64,000 nucleotides of DNA from Sweltsa coloradensis (Eukaryota; Arthropoda; Insecta; Plecoptera; Chloroperlidae): contig JAMZAV010000310.1 of NCBI GenBank assembly GCA_024449915.1, positions 1,178,001 through 1,242,000 on the forward strand, given 5' to 3'. Positions 12,223 to 24,200 of the stretch are shown here, in pieces. Positions within the stretch are counted from its first letter, which is position 1. Each line of letters starts with the position of its first letter. Under the pieces are notes generated by a model. That model saw nothing but the letters and a program-made list of their open reading frames with translations. It was not told where the DNA came from and made no database searches. The position numbers were made by a program, and so were the translations under genes.

Positions 12223-15200
12223 AATCCGTAAATTGGACTAAAAATCCGTGTATCCGTTTTGCACCCTCAAAATCCGTTAAAACGGATAAAATCCGTAAAA
12301 ACGGCAACCCTACTCTATTATAATGTTGAAGAAATAAAATTTAGAAAGGTTGTGCTATAACAATTTATGTATGTCTCTCTCTATAAATAGTTTAGATTGG
12401 AGAAGGGTTGACAGGTTGGGAAAGCATAGAGAACATAAAGCCCAGCCTGAAGGGCTGGGGGCGACAAAACTTTTCACCTGCTGATGACAACTGTCGCTAA
12501 TTTAAAGTTGTTACCTTAATCCACGACGCGTTTCGTCCTTACGTACGTTACGTATAAAACTTCTGCAAATTTTATAATAGGCTACTAGCAACTACGTCAC
12601 AAATCGAGGGGAATGAGGGGTATTCTCCGCTTTGAGCCCATCTGATGGACAAGCAACCCTCGTTCTGCAAGTGGACGCGTGCTGAACATTGCACAACTTA
12701 TCACGCTCCAACTTTTACCCTATTCATTATTGGGGAAAAACTTAAGAGGAATAATATTTAGCAAATATATCATTCAATTCTAATAGCGATTATTTTGAAT
12801 TTTTAGACAGACGTTAACATGTTATATCGATGTACGTATTGAAATAACATTTAAGACTTTTACTTGTTTTTTATGAAATTAAATAAAACAACTTCAATTG
12901 ACAGAAACCTAGTGATCGGATTTTGACAAGAACTCTTTCAAAAAATTCATCGGACTGTTTAGACAAGAAATAAATAAACTTTCTAGATAGAAAGTGCACA
13001 GAACGAAAATTTATAACATAGGGTAATATGCATGGTATGTGTTTTCATCTAAAATACGCGCTTTTGACGTGCGGATGAGCTGTGAATAAGATAGATAGAT
13101 AGATAGATTTATTTGCGTAATGAATACTCTTCCCATGTAGACCATGTTCTGAGTGTATTACATGTCATGATATGTCTAGGCTAATACATAAATACCAATA
13201 TATACAAATAATATTAAAAACATTTACAATATGTACAGATCTAGACTAAGTAGCCTAGTAGGATAATACATCAATTATCTCAAATAATATAAAATATTCT
13301 ATTATGGCCATATAGTACTAGTATATTGTATGTACATTCTTTATTTTTTTACACATGTTGTTGTAGAAAGCATACATTGATAACATTTCAAAGTGCTTGG
13401 AGGTAACTATTTACAATTAAATAAGTTGGCTAGGATTAGGTTCAACTGAGGTGAGGGTCTACAATTACTGCACGCTATGCTGTAAAATTTCGTTCAGTGC
13501 TTTTTCTATCGAGAAAGTTAACTTATTTCTTGTCTTATTAGTTGGATGCATATTTAGAGAGAATTCTTGTTGAAATCCGATCAGTAGTTTTTTATCAATT
13601 GAAGTTGAGAAGATGTAACGTTGTTGATAATTTTGTCATTTATAATGCGTAACTTGTTATAACAAACTAACGGTTCTGTTAAAAAATTCGAGATAGTCGC
13701 CATTAGAAGAAATGATATGTTTGCTAAATATTATTTCTCTTAAGTTTTGTCCAAATAATGAATAGGATAAAAGTTAATTGTAGAGCCGTTCACCAGGCAT
13801 CAACTTGCGAAATGAGAATGCTTGTCCATCAGTTCGATTCGCGGCTACTTGCCGGCGAGCTGTGATGTCACATGAGGCTTCCCTATTCACTTTTGTATTT
13901 AATTAAATTTGACAGATGATATTATAATATAACTTACTGGTAATTAATGAATAATGATATAATCATAATCTTATACATGCAATAAAATGAAATGCCACCT
14001 CAATGATGTTGTACATTTGTTCCCAGCTGTGTTTGTCCGAGTGGCTACAACGGGCCTCGCTGCCAACAGACGGCGCGTAGTTTCCGTGGTAACGGCTGGG
14101 CGTGGTACCCCCCACTGGAGATGTGCGACACCTCTCATCTGAGCCTTGAGTTCATCACAAGAAAAGCAGACGGGATGCTGCTCTATAATGGACCAATAGT
14201 GCCCCCAGAGTCAGATGAGTCTATTGTTTCAGGTAGGCTAGACTAAATTTAAGTTGCATGAACTTTTTGTTCTCTTTCATTAATAACAAGGAATTAATTA
14301 ATCTTAATACGTGTTATTGATCCATTGATTTATTATTCAATCGTAACAAATTTAAAGGCAACTGGACTTGATTTTTTTTTTTTTTTTTAAAGAAGTGTCC
14401 AAAGCAGGTTATATATTGTCCAAAATTCAAATTGTTTCAAGTTCCTTTTCACACTGGAATTCACGAAATGTTATGCCAACTTTTAAAATATAAAAAATAC
14501 TTTCAATTAGTATTTTGTATACCTACTGATATTTGGAGACTTCAACAATATTGAAATACTACATATACCGTAGTTTTTCCCATCACTACTAGGGATAACT
14601 TTGGTTAACCGGAAAACAATTCGATCCGGTTTTGAATGCAACTGGTTTCAAATTTTAAAACCGTTAAAAAATATATATATATATAATTGCGAGACATGCA
14701 AGGGAAACTTCCTAGGTTATATGAACGCAAGTGAGCGCCATTTCTCGGCTGCAGGGCTAATACTATTTTCAAAATCGAGATCACCCATCCCAACCAACCA
14801 AGGTCACCCGCTTTCCCGATCATAAATATGCCGATAAAGTAGAGGCAACAAACATCCTCGCCACTCCTAACTAGGGCTGGGCTATGACATTTCATTCAAT
14901 TATCGATATCACACGAAAAATTTTGATATATCAATTGATCGAAATGTAATTGTTTCAAAAAAAATTAAAAAATTATCTAAAAGAGTGAGTCTATTTTTCA
15001 TAATTTGTGGCCAAATAGGGTTGATAAGGTATCACCATAAACTAGGGCTGGGCTATGACAGATCACTCAATTATCGATATCACACAAAAAATTTGATATG
15101 ATATCGATGCAAAATGTAATTGTTTGTAAAAAAAAAAAAAATATTAAAAAATATTTTTTTCAATTTTTTTTAGTGTTTTTTTTCATATTTTGGCCAAATA

Positions 15201-18200
15201 GGGTTGATAAGGTGTCACCATAGACCTATTAATGATCTCACAATCGCGTTTTATGACCCGGCACCTCCAGCAAATGCACCAGCCAGGGTAATTTAATTTA
15301 GACTACCTACCTGGCACCTCCACCAAATTCAATGTACATTTTGTGTAAATTTCATTTTCGAAGAATCAATATCTATCGAATTTTCCAATTATCGATATCA
15401 TATCAAATATCGATTTTTTTGCCACCCTACCATAAACCTATTTAACGATTTTTACAATCTCACAATCCGTTTTATGACCGGCACCTCCACCAAATGCACC
15501 AGCCAGGTTAATTTAATTTAAACTACCTACCCGGCACCTCCACCAAAATTACGAAATTTAGCATTTTTTGTGTTAATTTCGATATGAAATCAAATACCGA
15601 TATCGTATCGAAATATATTTTTTTTACCCAGCTCTACTCCTAACCCACAACAAAAATAAAACTGAACTTTTCATTTTTTTCATTTTTTTTTTTTGAAAAC
15701 CGGTTTTGGTTTTTGGAAATCGGTTAGCGATTTCACTAACCGATGTCATCCCTAATCAATACTACTCTGTAAGTTTATTAACAAAATGTTGCACTATCTT
15801 GGAACATGCGGGTGTCAATGTTTGGTATATTCGTTGTTACAGATTTTGTTTCACTTGAACTGGAAAGAGGAATGCCGAGATTACTGATCGATTTTGGTTC
15901 GGGAACTCTTGAACTTCGAGTAAAAACAAAAAAGAGCCTAGATGATGGTGAATGGCATCGTATCGATGTCTTTTGGGATACGGAGGTAAAGAATGTAAAT
16001 GGATCCAACGTTTATCTATTTGAGCTAAGTTCATCGTGTGGCAACATTGCAATGAATGCTGAATGACATAGTCACACAGGCAATAGCCATACTAGTTATG
16101 AGAAATCTTCACTGATTTAAATAATTTGCTTGACAAAATTAATATGCTTCAGTGAAATTTGGTATGTTATTTTTATGCTTGATAAAAATTGTATCAACTT
16201 GTATTTAGTGTAGTAGTTAATTGAAATCATTTAGGTAAGTAATTAGCTATTCAAATACTTATTGCCAGACCTTGAGCCTTATTGTGTTTACTACCTACTC
16301 AGTGGGACAAATTTAATTCAGTGGTTTGTTTTGGGTTTGTTAGAATGTGCGCCTTGTGGTGGACTATTGCAAATCTGCCGAAGTGGCGGAACTGGAAGAT
16401 GGAACTCCGCCAGAGTTCGATGACTCGAGTTGCCAAGCGCACGGGACAATACCTCCGTTCAACGAGTACCTGAATGTGAACGCCCCACTGCAGATCGGTG
16501 GACTCTACGTCGAACAGTTCGACCCTACTCACTATCACTGGCAGTATATGCCAGTCGGCAAGGGTTTTGACGGTTGCATCAAGAATGTTTTCCACAACAG
16601 CAAGGTGAGCATTGAGCATAGCATCTTTACCATGTTATTTACTTGACTACATTTGCTTCTAATAGTATTTATAATGAGAAGTATATTGGTAATAGATTTC
16701 TCAATAATATTAAGTGTATAAATATAAAATCAAATCGTAAATCCAACTTTTTAGCCACACAGCCTTTAGATAGAAGACCACAATTTGACTTGCAAATTCT
16801 GTATTTAAGGTACATAGAATAGAAATTTTGTTCACCGTTATCCAGTAACAAGACGTGAGTTTTCAACAATTGCAATTATAAAATTAAATATTATAACACA
16901 ATAATATCAGACCCCTATTCCAACATTCGTCGGGTCAGGGGGGTGACAAGTCACCATTTTCTCGGGCTACGGCTTATCAGCGCTTGTTAGCAACATAAAA
17001 TAACACTTATTTAAATTTATTTAAAAGTTATGTAAGGCCCTACTTGGACATATTCAAAATCTTATAATTACTAACGAATGTATGTTGTATGTTGCAGCTG
17101 TATGACCTGGCCCACCCCGGCCTATCGCGCAACAGTGTAGCGGGATGCCCTCAGACAGAGGAAGTGTGCAACACTCAGGAGTCGACCTTCCGCTGCTGGG
17201 AACACGGCATGTGCGTGGGCAGTTTCTCCGAGGCGCGCTGCCAGTGTAAGCCAGGCTGGACGGGTCCCGGATGCATCACACCCACGATCCCCACGACCTT
17301 CAAGCCGCAGAGCTATGTCAAGTACGCTCTCTCCTTCGAGCCCGACCGCTTCTCCACGCAGGTTCAGCTCCGGTTCAGGACGAGGGAGGAGTTTGGGGAG
17401 TTGTTCCGAGTCAGCGACCAACACAACCGAGAGTACGGGATTCTGGAGATCAAGGACAGTCGCCTCCACTTCCGGTACAACCTCAACAGTCTCCGCACGG
17501 AGGAGCGAGATATCTGGCTCAGCGCTATCACTGTTGATGACGGACAGTGGCACACCGCTAGAGTGAGTGTAGACTTTAGTCTTAATATATAATAACATTA
17601 TATTTTCCTGTTTCACTTATGAGCTATGACCAGGAAATCGGTTCACTTCTTTAAAATGTCTCGAATGCCCTCCAAACTCTTCTCTCATTTTAATAAGAAA
17701 TTATTTTGAAAATATGGTAAATTTAAATATTTTCAACAGTTTCTCCAATGTATATTGGTGTGAGATAGGATCCAACAGCTTACCTTCGTAAAGTGATGGT
17801 GGCTGCTGAATTTCTTCTTCATAAGTTATTACTAGTTAGTTACTAGGTAATGAATCATAACCTAGTTTCTCTAATTTATGTTTACTTTTTGTTTAGAAAT
17901 CTAGAAACTAATTACCAGTACCTAATAATTATATCCTGCCTATATGTGCTGTTCACATACGTTTAATAAGGAACGTCAGGCTGCATTTTTTTTTTTTTTA
18001 GTTACTGTGTTATTATTAGCTAATATTCTTGCAACGTTCAATAGATACAACTTATGTCAATGGTATCCATATTGTGTAAGTTAGTAATAGACTTTTTATT
18101 TTTAACAAATTTTGTATATTATGATATGTATGAGAAAGTGGTTTTAGTATTCATTGACTTTCTTTACATTTACTAATTTTAATGTTTGAAATGAACATTT

Positions 18201-21200
18201 TTAAACCAAATTGTATCATGGTTTGTATTACTCAGGTTTCTCGTCACGGCTCAGCAGCAACTCTGGAGCTTGATGGTGGTGAAGGCCGAAGGTACAACGA
18301 AACCTTCACATTTGAAGGTCACCAATGGCTTCTAGTCGACAAGCAAGAGGGCGTGTATGCTGGCGGCAAAGCTGAGTACACCGGTGTACGGACTTTTGAA
18401 GTTTATGCTGATTACCAAAAAGGTAAGACACACACATACAAATGCCTTTGGATTGCAGAACCCTGATGGGGAAACAATTGCTATGCTAAAAAGCTTATCA
18501 AGCTATCCTTCAGAGGTAACTAACTTTCTCTGATTGTGTTGTGTGTGTAGGTTGCCTCGACGATATCAGGCTAGAGGGGAAACATCTTCCTTTGCCCCCT
18601 GCCATGAATGGAACTCAGTGGGGTCAAGCCACAATGGCGCGCAACTTGGAAAGAAACTGTCCATCTAATAAGCCATGTGCTAATGTCATCTGTCCTGATC
18701 CATTTGAATGTGTGGATCTATGGAACGAATATGAGTGCACGTAAGAATTAATTTTCTAGAATTTCGCCTTTTGATTTTGCCAGGTTTATGGAAAATACTA
18801 AAACTTACAATAGGTACTCACTACTCAATATAAAAATCTGTATCAAACTTAACTTACGATAGGTCACTACCCAATATAAAAATCTGTATCAAACTTTACA
18901 AATCAAATTAGTTTTTTTTAATTTTTTTCTAAGACTATTGATTTGCTATTACAGAAGCAAGAAACTTGAATGATTTTCAATAATATTATTTACAAGTATC
19001 GATATCTTTAAAAAATCATTTCAACAATCCCTAGTTATTAAAATTTAAAGACTGATGTATTGATCCAAATCTAGTACAGCTTAAAAGAGAATTTATTTTC
19101 CTCAGCCCATACCAGTACCAAGAACATAGTTGTGTTGCAGTTCAGTCTGTGTGCCTTGTTTATTTCTGAATCTCAACCCCATACATTTGTTAGGTACAAA
19201 TCTTTCAAATAATAATTTATTGGTGCAGCTCTAGTAGTTGTGACTGCATTATTGTCAAGATTCGATCAACATAATATGAAAACGATACATAAAAAAACCA
19301 GAACTGGAATGCATTAGTCTTCAAATATCATCCAATTTAGGTTGTGGACCAATAATTCTTTGAAAACGTCCTTCATTTGGATCAATACTTTCATTGTAGT
19401 ATCCTACTATCAATGATTCTTGTATTATATGAATTTTTAATTTTTAATGAATTTTGACAGTCATTTGATTGAAATTTCAACACATAGGGCCTAATCTGAG
19501 CTTTGCTTTCTAGGGTGTATTTCTGTTTTCAAAAAGTTTACATTTGCCTTCATGTGTCTTTTTTGTCATCTATTATCTATGCCTCTTTCTTTACTCTATT
19601 TTAACCGCATTTAATGTATATTTGATTAATTCGTAACATATAGTACATAATTAATTAACATGAATGGGATTGACAGAAGCTATGTAGATATCTTGCACTT
19701 GAATTTCACACAATACTAAAACTCCTTCCGTTTCTCTCGTGTGTACTAATGTGTGTTGTGGTTTTCCTCTTGTTGCCTCTCTATCTAATGCTATAATGCA
19801 GCTGTGGTGAGGGTCGCGTCATGTCTCCGGACACTAAAGACTGTACGGACAAGAACGAGTGTTTGGACAGCCCTTGTCTGAACGGGGGCACCTGCATCAA
19901 CCAGGACCCTCGTCTTCGGTACCGTTGCGCCTGCCCTGAAGGCTTTTGGGGGGAGAACTGTGAGCTCGTGCAAGAGGGACAGACACTCAAGCTGAGCATG
20001 GGAGCACTAGCTGCTATCCTTGTCTGTCTCCTCATCATCCTTAGTAAGTTATGGTTTAGACAAAGTAGACATTCTAGAAAGAAGGCAGTGACGGGCAGGT
20101 GGCGCAACGTGGTGAAACTGATTCCCGCCAAGCAAGGTGGTGGGCATTATATTTACTGTTCACAGCTGGTTGCTTTTGTTCACCATCTGTGTTCAAGGTA
20201 GGGTTAGTAGTGGTAGTAGTACATTGTAGATAAAACTGCTGTAGCACATTGTTGTGAATGGGTGCAAAATATTATTTTATAGTTGTGTAGCTCTTGTTGT
20301 AATGTAATACAAATATCACCCAAGCCAGAAGAATTGGATAGTTTGGGTATGAGAGTCCCAGTTATAGGAGCAAACTTGTCTAAAATGGTTGCTCGTTCAC
20401 AAGACGCCCACCTTAAAACACTTCACATAATCGAGAATTGCACAGTAATTTATATTTATTACTACATGTAACTGCATTTGCAAATGGCAATATTTCAGTA
20501 GTGCAATAAAATACATACATGATCATGATTTCTGCTTTGGGTGATACTTTGTTAGCTTCATTTTTATCTGTATAAACATGCACTGTGCAATTTTATTTTG
20601 CATGTTTAGTGTGATATGCCTGCCAGCAAATGCATGGTAATTAATTAGTAATAATTTCATAATTTGCCTGTATTAAATTCCAATTTCCATTCACTTGAGT
20701 ACTTTGCTCTCCATTAAAATATAAAGATAATTTTTGAATGATCACCTACTCACTATAATAAAAAGCATAACTGGTTAGTTTCACACAATAAAGGTAAAAA
20801 CATTAAACTTGAAATGCCAAAATGAATCTAATTACTTGACAACATAGTTAAAAAGGGCAATTTTGTTTTATTTTAACTTAGGATATCGGTTAGCAAAATC
20901 GCTAACCGGTTTCCCGATACCAAAATCGTCTTAAAACCGGTTTTTAACAAAGATTAAATTGTTGTGGGTGAGAGATAAAAGCCAATTTAATTGAATTGAT
21001 ATGTAAAAGTAGGGCTGGGCAAAAAAATCAATATTTCGATACGATATCAATAAGTGGGAATATTAGATATTTGGATAGATAAATAACTAAATTTACACAC
21101 AAAAATGCTGTTTCGTAATTTTGGTGGAGGTGCCGGGTAGTCAAAATTAAATTAATCCTGGCTGGTACAATGGTGGAGGTGCCGGGTCATAAAACGCGAT

Positions 21201-24200
21201 CGTGACATCGTAAAAATCGTTTGTACGCGAGTTAGCTCTTACCTTGGAACTATTTATGGTTGTGTATAACCATTAAGAAATAGGGGGGAAAAGTTGAAAC
21301 CGAATTTAAAATTCAAAACCGAAACAATACTGGTTTTCGGTTGACCTAAGTTATCCCTAATATCAACATTAGTCTCAGTGGCTTAGCTTTACAACATACA
21401 GTATAGAAATGGCAAATAATTATGCAGGCAATGGTACTACAAATTAATGGAAAGTGGACATTTAATATCCTGAGCAATAATCTTTTCACTCTTCAGTTTG
21501 ACTTCTGTTTCATGTAGTTTCCTTCTTATATCTGTGGCTATGTTGTTTATCTAGCATGCTTTAGCACTTTAATAAACAATATTATATATTATTTGAAATT
21601 AAATCATTTCTTTATTTTATCCATCTAAATCTAAACCCTATTATCCCAATCCTGTTGAAACCAGTTTTACTTGTCAACTTATACATCGTGTGATCGTTAG
21701 CTGTCCCGTGGGGTTCCGCATCAACGATAGAACATGTCTAAACGAAGACGAGTGTGAATGGCGTCCATGTTTGAACGGCGGTGCTTGCGAAGACTATTGG
21801 GACGAACGCCACTACACATGTCACTGTCCGACTGGTTTCACAGGACTGCACTGTGAACTAGAGTTGCTTGAATCAGGGAACATCAAAGCATCCACAGACT
21901 TCATAATAGCAATCATTATTTGCCTTGTTCTTTTGCTCAGTAAGTTTATTTTATTATTTAGTTGATTTATGTATTCATTATGCTTGTACATATTATTTAG
22001 TTCATTTGTAGTTCTACTTATAATATTATGTAGCCTACTTCTGATGTTTGATACTGCAAAATCAAAGATGGCAGCCATTGTGTACGTAAGTAATTTTGAT
22101 TAATACCTGAATACGCTGAGTATGCTTAATCTTTCTCACTGAAAGTACAGACATTTATAAATAATACTATTTATAACTGAGCTTTATTACTAGACAGGGC
22201 AGAATAGAGCACTTGAGTACAAACTGCTTTCAATTTGCAAAAAACTTATGTTTTTGTAAAGCATCAGTGCTAATTAATAAATGCTTATGATTCACTATGT
22301 ACCATAGGTATCTGATTTAGTAGTTAAGAGAATAACTTTTGACTCTTTGAGTCATTGCTAAATGCTAAGTATAACATAGGCACACATTACCTTATCAGTC
22401 ACTGTACTAATAAAGGCTTCTCTGTGTAGTCTTGGTGCTGGTATTTGTGGTGTACAACCGTCGGCGCGAGGCTCACATAAAGTACCCCGGTCCGGACGAC
22501 GATGTGCGGGAAAACATCATCAACTACGACGATGAGGGTGGTGGCGAAGATGACATGACAGCCTTTGACATCACGCCATTGCAGATACCCATCGGAGGGC
22601 CCCTCCCTGAGATGCCCGCCAAACTACCATGTAAGGAACGAATCATACCCTAGATTTCTGTCTTTTAACAAATTTGATACAAATGGATTGTTACTTATTC
22701 AATTGTAGCAAATTTCACATACTCTTGGAACACTTGTCGACCTCTAATTTTCACCCCGAAAAAATTGAAAGTTTGATATGTTGTTTAGAAAAGATATGCA
22801 CATGTCTATAAGACTACTTCTTCACATTTGAATTAAATGGCTGTTTAAGCTTGTAAAGTTACTCCAGTATAAATGTTGTCTGTTATTACATATTCACAGT
22901 CAGTTACTAAAATATCTAAGTAAATAAAAGTGTACTCTGATAGAGACCTGCACATATCCTTTCTAAATGATCTCTTCTGAAGTTTCTCATTTTTGGCTTA
23001 CAAGTTTGTGAGGAAAAAGTGGTCTAAGACTAAAGCCTTTCAATCTGCATTAAAGCCTAGTTTGTTGTGAGGTCATACAACAGTTGGCAGTAGTCCAATT
23101 TTTTTTACATGTTTATTGATGAGAAATTTTCAAACCAACTTTAAAGTGATAAAATTCTAATTTGAAAATAATATTAATTTTACTCATTTAAAAATGCATC
23201 AAACTTGCTTTAAATTGTATTGCTAAACTATGATACAATAGCTTATTAATGCTTTTGTAAAATGTGGCAGAGTGTTACCCTAGTACTGTGTTTATATACC
23301 TAACTTCACTGTTAATGAACCACTTTATTTAAATTATATGCACAGAAGAAGAGTAACATGTGCCACATTCATTAATGAGGCTGTTTGTTTGTAGTCAACC
23401 CTCTAGGTCCCGAACCGAATGTGGGCGTTTTCATCGAGGACCACAAGAAGCGTGCAGATGCCGACCCGAGTGCACCACCGTTTGATGATCTGCGCAACTA
23501 CGCTTACGAGGGGGGCGGCAGCACGGCCGGCTCACTCTCTTCCCTCGCTTCAGGTAAGCATGCGTGCATGATGAGGTCAACAAGGAAAATCATATTGAAT
23601 TTTACACTAGGAAAACGCTTAAGTCCCGCCGCGTTGTTGGATGAGCGTAATTGGTGTATTGAGCTGCCATGTGTTATGCGGATTTTCTGTTGTTCTGTGA
23701 AAAAATCATTACTAAGTTGAAGATTTTTTTTAAAATTAATTTAAATTAAATAAAAAATAAACTTTAATTTTTAATTTTTTTAGTTAATCGTAATTTAAAA
23801 AAAGAAAAAAATCGTAAAATTGCGATTTTCATAAGAAATAATTATTTGATTGCGCTTAAATTTCACACGAATATATTAATTCATAAAATTAAGGTTCTGT
23901 GAAAAAATCATTACAATCGGATAAAGCATGTAGGTGTTATAAGTAGAAGAAATTTTTCAAAAATCGAAAAAAAATCGTAAAATTGCGATTTTAATGAGAA
24001 ATAATTTTTCGATTGCGCTCAAAAACGTGGCAGTTCTAAGTTCAGAGATTTCGAAGGCCTCCTTAAAATTTCATCGCAATTGGAGTATCGGTTTAGCCGG
24101 AATCGTGCGGACAAACACACAAAAAGAAAAAAAGAAAAAAAAACATTCCGGATTTTTCTCCAGTGTAGTGAAATGGAATCTTCGCTTCGCTCGCTACGCT

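Noticed and set aside
17122..17616. Long open frames on the minus strand and in other plus frames over CadN exon 15
   Set aside because: Shadows of a GC-rich coding exon; the true frame shows EGF and laminin G motifs and fits the splice phases.
19802..21939. Treating the second transmembrane exon as a pseudogene copy
   Set aside because: It has intact splice sites, matching phases, all EGF cysteines and an intact helix, and parallels a known alternative exon pair.
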